A stretch of 64,000 nt of DNA from Oscheius sp. JU75 (lineage: Eukaryota; Nematoda; Chromadorea; Rhabditida; Rhabditidae): assembly GCA_037178855.1 (NCBI GenBank), contig JASJZC010000001.1:1488001-1552000 (forward strand), written 5' to 3'. Below the pieces are notes generated by a model. The model was not told the origin of the DNA, did not search any database, and worked only from the letters and a program-made list of their open reading frames with translations. Positions 26,655 through 36,791 of the stretch are shown here, piece after piece (the first letter of the stretch is position 1; every line of letters starts with the position of its first letter). Both the position numbers and the translations under genes were made by a program.

Positions 26655-28334
26655 ATGGCCCCTAGCAAGATCTACGGAGCCAAGGACAGCTTCAAGACGC
26701 AGAAGGTCCTCGTCGTTGCCAAGATGGCCAAGGCAGATGTGCAGCTGGCTGGACTCGAGGCACCAGTCTCCAAATTCCCTCTTGGCGTGGTAAGCTATCT
26801 TTATTTCTTCTATACATCTTGGTTTTAGACTCCCGCGTTCGAGGGAGATGTGGATCTGTTTGGAGCCGAGTCCATTTCTCTTCACCTTCTCGGAAACAAG
26901 GTTAGTTTCCTTTCAATATTTCAGAAAACCAGTCAATTTTAGATGCCTGAAATTGTTCAGTGGCTGGTCTGGGCCGAGGGATCTCTCCTGCCCAACATTC
27001 TCGGATACGTCCTCCCATCCGTCTCGGCCGCCAACATTGGTCAGAAGAACACCGATGCCTACAAGACGGAGCTGTTCGCCCAGTTGACCATCTTCAACAA
27101 CATCCTTCTCAGCAGGACCTACTTGGTCGGTGAGCGTCTCTCCTTCGCTGACGTCTCCGTGGCTCTGGATCTTCTCCCGGCATTCCAAGTATGACCGCTT
27201 GCCGTTCTCAGTCAACGAACCATTTTCAGCATGTCCTCGACTCGGCCGCCCAGAAGAAGCTCACCAACGTCACACGCTGGTTCAAGACCGTCTGTGCCCA
27301 GCCCGTCGTCAAGGAAGTCGTCGGAACTGTGCAGCTGTGCAGCAGCGCCTCATCGTTTGATGGTCAGTTTGCCTTCTGTACTGTTATTGGTTCACTGCAT
27401 AGTCAGCAGGTCATCCCGGTTGGATGACAGGTGTTACAGTGGTGAGAGAGCAGGATCATGCTTCCAAGGCAGTCCTCTCCAGTTATTGGAGAAGCTGTCT
27501 TCGGCGCATTGATTCGGAGAGACGAGAGTTGAGCTAGACTCTCCGAGGCGTAGTTCATATATTGAACGAAAGGCATAGTCTAGCTCTTAGTGTTCTCTCT
27601 AACAAGTCCCGTTTTCAGAGACCAAGTTCAAGGAATTCGCGACCAAGTTTGGCAAATCGGTGAAGAATGAAGAGCCCAAGAAGGAAGAGAAGAAAGAACA
27701 GAAGAAGCCAGCTCCAAAGGCCGCCGCTCACGATGACGCCGAAGAAGAGGCTGCACCAAAGGAGGAGGCTAAAGATCCGTTCGCCACCATGCCCAAGGGC
27801 ACCTTCAATCTGGACAACTTTAAGCGCGTCTACTCGAACGAGGACACCGCGACCAAGGCCATTCCCTTCTTCTGGGAGAATTTCGACAAACAAAACTACT
27901 CTATCTGGAAGTGCGAGTACAAGTATCCGGAGGAGCTTGGACTCATCTTCATGAGCTGCAATCTCATCGGAGGTTAGTTTTTTTCCAGTTTTCCGGCAAT
28001 ACCTCTTTTTTTAGGCATGTTCCAGCGTCTGGAGAAGCTGAACAAGAACGCCTTCGCGACGATGTGCCTCTTCGGAGAGAACAACGCCTCGACAATCTCC
28101 GGAATCTGGGTCTGGCGGGGACAGGAGCTGGCCTTCAGTCTCTCTCCCGACTGGCAGGTACGCCTTTTTTTCTCAATTTTGAACATGAGCCTCTTTCAGG
28201 TCGACTACGAATCTTACACATGGACGAAGCTGAACCCCGACGACGAGGCCACGAAGAAGATGATCAACGAGTACCTGCTGGAGGAGGGCGACTTTGCCGG
28301 TAAGAAGTTCAACCAATCCAAAATCTTCAAATAA
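26655..28334 (+). CDS. eef-1G: Elongation factor 1-gamma
   Basis: Seven exons (26655-26789, 26829-26900, 26943-27188, 27230-27362, 27619-27972, 28015-28157, 28200-28334) give 405 residues. The N-terminal half is the GST-like domain ([38 protein letters not shown]). A Lys/Glu-rich linker follows, then the conserved C-terminal domain ([47 protein letters not shown]). It scaffolds the guanine-exchange complex that recharges EF-1 alpha during translation. It is somewhat shorter than the 437-residue human protein. An AATAAA lies 23 bp after the stop. The 256-bp intron 4 contains a miRNA-like hairpin. Confidence 0.96.
27517..27599 (+). other. Intronic hairpin, possible small RNA
   Basis: Within EF-1 gamma intron 4, GAGAGA and TTCTCTC pair at the base, GAGCTAGACT pairs perfectly with AGTCTAGCTC, and a small top stem GTTCA/TGAAC closes the loop. 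The total length is 83 nt with an internal bulge, the size and shape of a pre-miRNA. It might also be a chance or MITE-derived foldback. Confidence 0.4.
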
Positions 28335-30640
28335 GTTGTACGTTTCTTGTTTGTCAATAAATTCTTTTTAACATATTTTTGTGTCGTGTCTTTTAGCAAA
28401 GTGAGGAAGTTTTAGCTTCCAACAGATACCTATTGTAGTGGTTGCTGCAGTATAATTCTTCATTGTTCCCATAACCACTTTTTTCTGGTTTCTTACTGAT
28501 GAATCCAACTTAGAGGAATTTACACGGTTTTTTATTTGCAGGCCGATGGTCATCGACGATGAGGACGTTGCTGTGTTTTTCAACAGTAATCCTGAGGTTA
28601 GTGAATTTTAGTGAGGCAGGGCAATGTTCGTTGACCACCAGTACAAGCACTACCTTTCTGGCAGGTGGAAACATTAGATTAGGTTTTTTTCCGAAATCAT
28701 GATACACGCCTTATATAATCTGTATTCGCTGTCACTGGACGGCGAGTGTCTCATGTATCGACAACATATTTGAAAACCTTATTTAGACTCAACCCCGTCC
28801 TACAAAATTTTCTCCGGTACACCATGAACAGAGATTCACTTCTTTGTTTAAAGAGGTTATCAGTATTCCAAATATGCCGTGTAATGTACGTTTTATTCCT
28901 CTAACAGTTTCCAAAAATTTCTTTCAGGGTCAAGATGTTCTGCCTTCTCAGGGGTATGGACGAAGGTGAGCAACTTTCCGCCGAGGTTCAGCAGTGCAGC
29001 CAATTCTTGCGTTCGACGCCCATGCCACAATTTTTTGGAACGAGTTCTACTGCAGAAACTGGCATTCAAAAGGTATTTTTTAAATATTACTATCCTGAAA
29101 GCGCGGCTGTGATGGATATTTTGATTCTACTTATGTTGTTGAAGGAAGACTTCGGCATCGTGCGGAAATGTGAATGCGCGTCGAGACCGACTTTCGCATT
29201 TTCTTTGTTCTTCATATATTTTCACATTTCCCACCCATGTTTTTCAAACTCAGCATGTATAACGAACCCCAGAAACGTGCATTTCAGCCAGAAATTTACG
29301 AAAATGAAAATATATCCAAATAGTGTTTTGTTCAACTTTTGCTTGAATCTTCAGGAAAAATGCATATTTCGATCATAGACAACAGTTTCGGTAACCCTTT
29401 GACCGCAATATTTGTTGGGCGACACGGGCGCCGTTTTTAGTTTGAAAAACTGAACAAAAGTTACATTACAACGGCTTCGGCGTCTCTTAGTCTTGACTTA
29501 GCATTGACAACGGCTGCGCCAGTTCTTCAGTAGCCTAAGTTGCTAAGTTTCCCTAAAAGCTAACTTGCCTAATTCTTGCCCTGATTTGCCTTTTTGATTT
29601 GCCAGCCAGATGTGTGCTATGCTGAAGCCGTCTGAGACTACGCCGGTAACATCGTTGAAGATTAAAAATTAATTTTATTCCTGTTATTATACCGGTCTTT
29701 ATCACTTTTTATTGTGAAATATATTATCGTTCCTGTAAATCTTATCTTTTGTTGAGTCTGGCTCTGGCTGAATGCGCGCTAACGAGTGGGCCCCGCCATG
29801 AGTACTATCGTACCTCGCGCGGACCCTCGTTCGCTTCCCTATTTTTTTGGAATTTCTTTTTTCCTCTTGTCTCCCGTTTTTCTAATCTCTTTTGCTCTAA
29901 ACTCACCTATCTATTTTTGCTTGAATAAATATATAGAGCCCACGCTTCTCTTTCTAAAATATTCAGATTGTGTCCCCCAGAGACACAACAAGTTTCGTCG
30001 AAGGTTCACTTTTGCTCATTCTTCTTCTAATTGTTTTCCTCGAAACAAAAGTTTCAGTTTGATCGTTTGCGCTCATTTTCTGATAATTTTTGACTGCTAA
30101 CTGAAGCGCGGTACGCAGTCCCTCAATCTTCCTTGAGATTCTTTCATTCTTCTTGATTTCAGTCATTCCTCCTGTTGTTTCCAATGGTGGCAGACACATT
30201 TCCATCGCATATTCCTAGCCACGACTTCGAAATACTTTTCAGACTACAGGTCCGTCCCCCTGCGAATTCGTGCAATGACCAGCTTCTATTGTTTCGGAGT
30301 CGAAGGCCGTGGCCAAGTGGAAAGAGCCCCATCGAGCATGAGACGGGCACTGAGATGATTCCGGATCAGCTGCTCCGGAGCCTAACGGGGCAGTCCCGAG
30401 GTCGGAGAAAATTGATTTTTGGCTCTCGTCTGATGTGGTCGGATCGGGCAACTTGGCTGCTTTCTTGGCTTTGCTTTCAAACTTCTTGTGCCGCGGTATA
30501 TTTTCAATTTGAGCAGTACTCGTTCCAAAATATATTTTGAATTTCGCTTGAATTGCACCAGGGCGTAGGAGTCGCAGTCTGTTCAATAAGCAAGCGGAAG
30601 CCTAAGCTCATGCCGTTACGAGCTGCTCTTTTTTTTAAAT
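28335..30640. other. Intergenic, no intact gene
   Basis: Only scattered short frames. At about 30230, ATACTTTTCAGACTACAGGTCCG repeats the splice acceptor and exon start found at about 30640, so part of the next (broken) gene has been duplicated here. The minus frame from about 30.5 to 30.24 kb (KAKKAAKLPDPTTSDESQKS) is open but unassigned. Confidence 0.45.
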
Positions 30641-30650
30641 ACTTTCCAGA

Positions 30651-31525
30651 CTACAGATCCGTATAGAGATCAAAAACTCACAGGTCACTAATGGTCGCTA
30701 TATCTGCTTATACAATTCGGTCAACTGTGCAAGGAACTCATCTCGCAGGCTCAGAGATCGCCTGGGGTCACTGATTACCTTCGTGGCAGAAGAGACGTGT
30801 CGCTACTGTCCTCAGAAGCTCTGGACTTGGGGAATTTTTGATCGATCTGAAGGAGAGCCCGACTACCGACTGACACTCTCGAGCTGGACGAATCAATCTC
30901 AGTCCGGAAGTGGAACCAGCTCAGAACTACATGTTCGCGACAGAATAGCTCCTCAGGCTGCCGACTATGTCCTGATGTCCTCGGAGAAATCAGAAGAAAC
31001 GGGTGGTATCCGGATGCTAATCTAGATCATCATCATCTCCCTCCTCGTCGTCATCCACCTGATTGGAATCTTCTTGTTCATGCTCTACCTGAAAAAGAAG
31101 CCGGTCAAGGAGAAGATGCCTGTCAAGAAACACAACGAACCGGGAGACAAAAAGTCGAAGACCAAGTCGGATAAAGGCAGTTTGAAGAAGAAAAGTGAGA
31201 CGAGTCGAAAGCAGGGATGCTGCGAGTATCAAATCTAGAGCAAATATCGAGTACGAATATATTCGCCATCCCCGAAAATGAGTGGATATCGAATAACGAA
31301 TATCAAGAGTTATCAACGAACAAATGGATATTACAATACGAATGTTCGCATTCGAATATTTGCGGCATCCCTGGTCGAGAGGACAAGAAGGAAAACCAAT
31401 CGGCCGAACGACCAAAGGAGACAAACGATGCTAGTGCTATGAGATCGCAAGACGTGACCAAGAAAGAGATGGGTCCGATCCAGCCCACGGAGAGATCGTT
31501 GGAGAAGAGACTGAAGAGCCGATAA
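30651..31525 (+). pseudogene. Broken Ig-like type I membrane protein gene
   Basis: An exon starting after TTTCCAG (about 30651) reads LQIRIEIKNSQVTNGRYIC and on through AEETCRYCPQKLW, a pattern like the C-terminal strands of an immunoglobulin domain. A hydrophobic segment follows (SLLVVIHLIGIFLFMLYL) and then a Lys-rich tail. An in-frame TAG lies immediately before the membrane helix (about 31023-31025), and a 162-bp MITE has landed in the tail. Removing the MITE and one target-site copy restores the reading frame on both sides. The parent gene is not in the window. Readthrough of the TAG cannot be excluded but decay is more likely. Confidence 0.6.
31212..31373 (+). mobile_element. hAT-type MITE, 162 bp
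   Basis: Ends CAGGGATGC and GCATCCCTG; the terminal inverted repeats run about 20 bp (GGGATGCNGC then A/T-rich). Flanking 8-bp target-site copies are GTCGAAAG (31204-31211) and GTCGAGAG (31374-31381), 7 of 8 identical. CAGGG-type ends with an 8-bp duplication are characteristic of hAT transposons. The interior is rich in GAATATCGAAT-like sequence and has no coding capacity. Confidence 0.85.
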
Positions 31526-31725
31526 TAAAGGATGAGTTTTTCTACCATTTGCAAATGCTGGTCAAACAGGCATTCGATTACTTTGAGGATCTAGTCAATT
31601 GATTTCTCATCACCTCTAAGAAGCCCGGATTGCTGTTCAAGAAGCTGCCGAAACAATTATCCGAGCAGCCGGCCAACTTCAAACAGGCTGAACGGATGGT
31701 CCAGTTCATCCGGGAGTCTGTCATT
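31526..31725 (+). pseudogene. Decayed coding sequence
   Basis: Frames with protein-like composition continue past the Ig-like pseudogene: EEPIIKDEFFYHLQMLVKQ, then an in-frame TGA, then LFKKLPKQLSEQPANFKQAE. This may be the worn tail of the same gene or another fragment. No family recognised. Confidence 0.4.
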
Positions 31726-31885
31726 TCTCGTCGTTTTCCTGGCGTCGATGATCAAGATAGGGGACGACCTCCGAAATCAGCAGAGTCGTCAACTCTTCTC
31801 GCTCAAATTCTCAATTTGTCAGTCAAATGAAGGAGAGAGAAGATACAAACTTGCTTTAATGCGCAGGTCGTTTGCGAACTTCCAT
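31725..31885 (-). pseudogene. RPB4 fragment 1 (exon 1-intron 1-exon 2)
   Basis: The sequence matches the 26.02-26.17 kb part of RPB4 at roughly 90% by eye, including the 5' intron, so it is a DNA-level copy. Changes such as AACTCTTCTCG for GACTCCTCTCG mark divergence. It cannot encode a protein alone. Confidence 0.85.
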
Positions 31886-31994
31886 CTCGTTTTTGTACCA
31901 ACTTCCGACATTTCTAACCTGCTTCTTTCTTGAACCCACCCTCTTATCTATTGAACTTCCCATCCTGTTAGAAGCTATCCCCAAACTGACTCCA

Positions 31995-32420
31995 CTTATA
32001 AACAATTAGTGTGTGCGCAAAGTAGTGCACACTAATTGGCAATATTGACCCTATTACGATAGACAAAAGTTTTTGTTTTTTTAACAGACAATACTTATCT
32101 AGTATAAAATGTCCTCGCGTCTCTGTCTGTCTGTCTGTCTGTCTATCTGTCTGTCTGAAGCCAATATTGTCAATTAGTGTGCACTATTTTGTGCGCACAC
32201 TAATTGTTGGCAAGTCAAGTCAGTTCGGGAGATACCTTCTTTGGGAGAACGTTGCTTCTGTCATGGTAGCTCGACTGGCGCGGAAAATGCGAACAGGGCG
32301 AAGTGAGAGAAGGACCAGTACAGGCTGATAGAAGGGAATAGAAACCGGGCAAAATTCAAAGGTATCAGAGGATATAACTGTCATTGAGCTCCCCAGAGAC
32401 GATAGCAATACTTGGACAGG
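31995..32420 (+). repeat. Dispersed repeat family R1, copy 2, with inverted end
   Basis: The unit runs from TAAAATGTCCTCGCGTCTCTG through a (CTGT)n tract, GAAGCCAATATTG and a hairpin (ATTAGTGTGC / GCACACTAAT), to GATAGCAATACTTG. A second, inverted copy of the hairpin-plus-CAATATTG segment lies at about 32003-32047, so this copy is flanked by opposed ends. No coding capacity. Confidence 0.8.
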
Positions 32421-32578
32421 GTTGAGAAATCGGAAAAATGGGTTCAAAGAGTGAAAGGGAAGTGGGTTTGAGGGATAGAAAGTGGAGTCAAAGAGTGGGA
32501 AGTAGGTTTCACTGATTAGAAATGGTCATTAGCAATCGTTTTTGCTGGGGAAAGGACAAGGTAGATATGCCTCAAGGT

Positions 32579-32620
32579 GCGCAACAAGTTAGGCTACCGC
32601 CCCGAAGGGGCGGCGGCCTA
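32579..32620. repeat. 41-bp GC-core palindrome
   Basis: CAAGTTAGGC and GCCTAACTTG enclose CCGCCCC-GAA-GGGGCGG. It is nearly perfect, and separates R1 copies 2 and 3. The R1 copy at 53.2 kb ends in a related GCCCCGTTGGGGC hairpin beside AGTTAGG, so this looks like the terminus of the R1 unit. Confidence 0.75.
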
Positions 32621-32621
32621 A

Positions 32622-32940
32622 CTTGTCTATTTTAAATTGTCCTCGCGTCTCTGTCTGTCTGTCTGTCTGTCTGTCTGAAGCCAATATTGCCAATTAGTGT
32701 GCACTATTTTGTTCGCACACTAATTGTTTGCAAGTCAAGCCGAATCGAGTCAGTTTGGGCAAGCGCGTCTTTGGGAGGACGTTGCTTCTGTCACACTACC
32801 TCGATTGGAGGGAATGCGGACAGGTTGTAGTGAGAGGAAAGGGTCACGACAGTTGGACAGAAGGATGTAGAAATCGAGCAGTTTTGGAAGGATCATTACT
32901 GGCATTGAGCCCCAAAGGGCGATAGCATTACTTGTGTTAA
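32622..32940 (+). repeat. Dispersed repeat family R1, copy 3
   Basis: It repeats copy 2 nearly block for block: TGTCCTCGCGTCTCTG, the CTGT tract, the ATTAGTGTGC/GCACACTAAT hairpin, GGGAGGACGTTGCTTCTGTC and a closing GAGCCCCAAAGGGCGATAGC. Its 3' end overlaps the last in-frame codons of the minus-strand gene at 32.9-34.5 kb. Confidence 0.85.
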
Positions 32941-34489
32941 TAAAAACCTGGAATTACAAAGTCTCTTGGGGCCAGACAGCTTATATCCACATAGGAGATT
33001 ACAAAAAGCAGCGGGGTCGAGGTTAGAGTCTGGATCCCCGTTATAAGAAGAATAGTCAAAAGGGACAGAACTGATGTACTGTTCCTGGTCAGTTTCTATC
33101 AGATCAGAGAGTGAGTGTATGTTTGTGAAAATCCGAAAAAAATAATATGTTGGGTGATGATGATGTAAGGGTGCTGTGAATAGAAGATATGTGCCATCCG
33201 GATCGGGCACAAAAAACAGATGCCACCTCACGGTCGTATACGTGAAATGTCCTTGTCTGATTCTGTTGATTTGTATTTCGCTCATTTGGGAAAGGAAAGT
33301 AATTTTTTGTGGTGTTCCTATAGTCCAATTTCCTGTTTTCCATTTCTGAAATTAACATTGTCACTCCCAATTCCAAAATCTTAGTCCACACCTGTATAAT
33401 TCCGATAATGTCGTCACCAGGAATCCAACTGCTTACTTGTACCGTTGGATTAACAAAGGCCGTAAAAGCTATAGTATTTTCTGGAAGCGCACCGCCCGAA
33501 TAGATAATATGTTTGGGTTTCTAAACAGACACTTGTATAATAGTATACAAATCTACCATTTTGTGTTCAATGTTCCAATTTAATTCGAAAGAATTTTTCC
33601 TGAATCTGAGAATGCGGATGTTTCTCATCCAAGACTTCAGCTCGAATTTTGTGTACGTTTGTAGACAAATGTCTACACTGAGGAATGGATACCTCATCCG
33701 ATCGAACAGAGCGTCATCGTAGAATCCGTCTCCAAATGTCGGAAAAAACCATCGAGTCCACAGGGAGAACGTGAAAGGAAGAATTGTAGAAGGTTCCGGA
33801 ATGGAAACGTGGGATTGGTTTATATTGGTCGGGTTAAAGTATGAATCACCGCGTCCAACACACAATCCTTCTTGGTTCTGAACATCGCAAAAGGTTGTAA
33901 AAAAAAGTTGTCTTAGATCTACCACATGAAACAACGTCGACTCTTTTATCCGAATGCGGAATGTGGTCAAATTAGCACCCAAGAGCTTGTTAACCGACTT
34001 TGAGATGCGAAGGGATCGCACAAAGCTGATAGGATGCATCTGAAATACATACATCTGATGTAAAAAATATGTCAGTAAAGAATTTCGAAGATATCTACCG
34101 GGACGATTGTCCCTTACCCTGCCGCTCACTCTAACTAGAAGTTTGATATTTTCTGGAAACCAACCTTTGAGAAAATCGCAAGCAGATCGTTAGGAGAGCA
34201 ATTCCGCAGAGAGACGGGCGGTGGGAGGCCGAAAGAGTAGGATGCTCTTCTATCCAATACACGCATGTAGTGTCCTTCCATTTCTTGATTCCAAAACACC
34301 GACCTGCGCAAAAACCCCCGAAATTCAGTCGGTTGCTGTAGTATGACGTTCCTGAGACGAGGGTTCTGCCTACTGAATTCTTCGTCGCTTAACTAAAAGA
34401 CCGTTTTGTTTGTTTATTCTACCATAAAATCAAACCTTGGACACGTGCCAGTCGCTGTCCGTTAGAAGCTGTTCTGGGAAAAAACCCAT
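32896..34489 (-). CDS. Unrecognised protein, parent of the 19.6-kb pseudogene
   Basis: Five exons read in phase: 34489-34436 (MGFFPEQLLTDSDWHVSK), an exon ending LLAIFSK, an exon starting MHPISFVRSL and ending NIEHKM, a 43-codon exon ending DDIIGIIQ, and a last exon from KWKTGNWTIG, for about 447 residues. All frames are open and the junctions canonical, so it may be functional. It has no signal peptide, no clear membrane helix and no motif I know; NxS/T sites hint at an exported protein. The last frame stops inside an R1 repeat, after a possible donor at 32948 (CAG-GTTTTT), so the true 3' end may be missing or elsewhere. Confidence 0.55.
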
Positions 34490-34587
34490 GGTATAGAAGG
34501 CGAGCTAACACTGCATAGACTGTCAATGAACACATTCTTTCGCGGAGGTGCCTATCGATTTCTAAGCGGACAACTAATGTATTAGAG

Positions 34588-34765
34588 GATGACCTCCGAA
34601 ATCAGCAGAGTCGTCGACTCCTCTCGCTCAAATTCTGAGTTTGTCAGTCAAATGGAGGAGAGAGAAGATACAAACCTGCATTGAAGCGCAGCTCGTTTGC
34701 GATCTTCCATCTCTTCCTTCTCCTCGTTCAGCTCGGTGTCTTCAATCTTGCTCTACCGTTAGACT
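34588..34765 (-). pseudogene. RPB4 fragment 2, rearranged
   Basis: It carries the exon 1-intron 1-exon 2 part of RPB4 (CCTCCGAAATCAGCAGAGTC..., AAACCTGCATTGAAGCGCAG), then joins sequence like exon 4 (CAGCTCGGTGTCTTCAATCTTGCTC). The middle of the gene is deleted. The next bases (ATCGGTTTCTAGGATTCAGA) resemble those at about 19.98 kb, upstream of the chimeric pseudogene. Confidence 0.8.
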
Positions 34766-35152
34766 CCTCCGATTTCGGATAACCATCGGTTTCTAGGATT
34801 CAGAATGTTTTGATTGATATCTCTCTCTCGTCAAATCGATTGGAAAACCCTTATCAGACCTATATGACAGGACCAAATACACAGTTCTCTCTGGCCATAT
34901 TTATTCGCTACAAAAGTTGGTTAAAGAGAGAAAATAAGAAAAGATAGATAGGATTTTTTTTGGGGGGATTTCATGAATTTTATAACTTTTTTTTTAGTTT
35001 TGTAGTTTTCTGCCGGGGACATAAAGATGTGGTAGGTGAAAATGCATCTGCTGTATCGAGGGGGACAGGGAACTGGGGAGTTATGGCGAAAAGGAAAGGA
35101 TGGATAAAGCTTGCTCAGGATCTCAAAGGTGGGGCGGGGTTGGAAAAACAGC
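34766..35152. other. Intergenic, no gene seen
   Basis: AT-rich with a poly-T run near 34.99 kb; the 3' flank of the antizyme gene. Confidence 0.45.
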
Positions 35153-36791
35153 TTAGATCATGTACTGCATGGCGAAAAAGGTGTTGCTGTCGACGGACTC
35201 TGGGAGCTGGTCTGGAGAGACGAGACGGAAGCCGATGTAGCGCAGAGTCTTGGGGAAACCTTCCTCTGGTCGGCAGCCGGACTTCTCGAAGACGGCCACG
35301 ACTCTCTCGAGCTCTGAAAATGGGGGTATTGGGCTCTGTCTCTGTATGTGTAGCAGACAATTTATTCAGCACTGGTCAAGACTCTATGTGTCTCTGCCAC
35401 TCGCTCTGTCTGGAGAGGGAACAAATGTCCCTAACGAGGCGACAGTCAGAGCATAAAGAGACTGTGTTGTGTTTCACTATGTCTGTCTGGATAGAACTAT
35501 GAGAGACAGTACATGAAACACTGGTAAGCATCTCTGCCACTTTCTCTGCCAGGGTAAGAGTCACGGTAATGACAAGTAGTCTCTGTCAATCCGACTAGTC
35601 AGGTATATCTCTGTCAGAGTCACAACAGGAACAGGGAGAGACAGTCACTCTGGATGCGATAAAGGTCTCAGTCTGTATGAAAAAAAAGAGGATAGAGAGG
35701 TAGTCCACGGGAATCGAGTGAATCAAGCGTCTCTGTCTCTGTCCAGAAGAAAGTCAGGACAGAGACACACGCTTCTAAAGCGACATATCGTTAAAGTCCT
35801 GTGCGGTGAAGGGAGGTAGTCAATGATCCTTCTCGAGTCAATGTCTGTTTAGAGTCTGGCATGTGCCTGTCTGTCTTGCTTTCTCGCTGTCTTTTCAAAC
35901 TCAGACCCGGAAGCTTCTTCTCTTTATCAGTCTCACAGTCAGTTATTGATCCATCAAGACAAAAGAGTTCGTCTGGACGTTCTCTGTATCGGGTGACTAT
36001 CAGACGACACCCTCTCTGGAGATTTCGAAATCACACGATCCCCGCAGATGACTATTTTCGAAATGTAACGTAATCACCATCTGTGTTAACTGATCTATTT
36101 TTGGAGATGAGAGTCAGAACAGAGGGAAAGATACAGTATGCAGCGAAAAATTCCAACAAAAACTCACCAAGATCGTCCTCACACAGCTCCAGCAGGGTGA
36201 CAAATTTCTCCTTGCTGATCGCCAGAGGATCCTGGTTTTGGGGGATGAGCAGAGCGATGGTCTTCTGGTCCATCATTCCCCAGCGCCAGTCCTCCGAGAC
36301 GGCCGAGACTTTTTCAGATACCACATCTTTATAGTTGTCAGTTACCGGTGAAGGGGTGTCAAAAACACCATCCGACTGCGGCGTCCCCGGGCTCGGAGCT
36401 GAAATTTCGGTTTTATGGTCATTTTCCGGTTAATTTGGCCCTAGAGCCCCACATTTTGATACGTGGATTTATCAGCAAAGAAATCGATGGAAAACTTTTT
36501 GAAATCCCGTCAAACAGTTTTCAAATAATTTCGAGCGAAATTTCAAACTCTTTCAAAATTTTCTATCTTCACGATCTCTCCTTCCTTTCTCTACTTCTTG
36601 CCCCTTTTTCTCATTAAATACTACTGTTCCGCTGGCGATCGCGTCGAAAATCGATAAAACGTGACCTGCGGCGCGGCCTTTTAGCCCTCTTAACTTGACA
36701 AACGTTCCATATTTTCGCTGAAAATGACGTGAAAAAAGACTCACCAATTGGAGAAATTACTACTAATACTATTACTCAGTTTAGTGGCCAT
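35153..36791 (-). CDS. Ornithine decarboxylase antizyme (+1 frameshift)
   Basis: Exons 36791-36745, 36398-36168 and 35313-35153. Frame 0 encodes 28 residues ending GWCF, then TGA (36361-36359). A +1 shift at TTT-TGA continues as DTPSPVTDN... for 117 residues, about 145 in all. The second frame matches antizyme: IALLIPQNQDPLAISKEKFV, LLELCEDDLELERVVAVFEK, and the family's closing TLRYIGFRLV and FFAMQYMI. Antizyme binds ornithine decarboxylase, sends it to the proteasome and blocks polyamine uptake; polyamines stimulate the frameshift, closing a feedback loop. TGG-TGT precedes the slip codon, as in animal antizymes (Trp-Cys). The first intron is about 350 bp, the second 854 bp. Confidence 0.9.
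36356..36370 (-). promoter_or_regulatory. Programmed +1 frameshift site, TTT-TGA
   Basis: The sequence on the minus strand is TGG TGT TTT TGA CAC. Most animal antizymes use TCC-TGA; TTT-TGA is the variant I know from nematodes. The frame before is open from the ATG, and the frame after is open for 117 codons to a proper antizyme end. Confidence 0.88.

Noticed and set aside
28935..29378. 147-codon plus ORF starting MFCLLRGMDEG
   Set aside because: The composition drifts to hydrophobic low-complexity, with no signal peptide logic, splice partners or recognisable motif.
30239..30586. Minus ORF KAKKAAKLPDPTTSDESQ as a gene
   Set aside because: The region is a duplicated, rearranged piece next to a pseudogene; no start, splice sites or family support it.
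31001..31030. A 20-nt micro-intron removing the TAG before the membrane helix
   Set aside because: GTATCC...CTAATCTAG has intron-like ends, but removing 20 nt breaks the frame of the membrane helix and is far below normal intron size.
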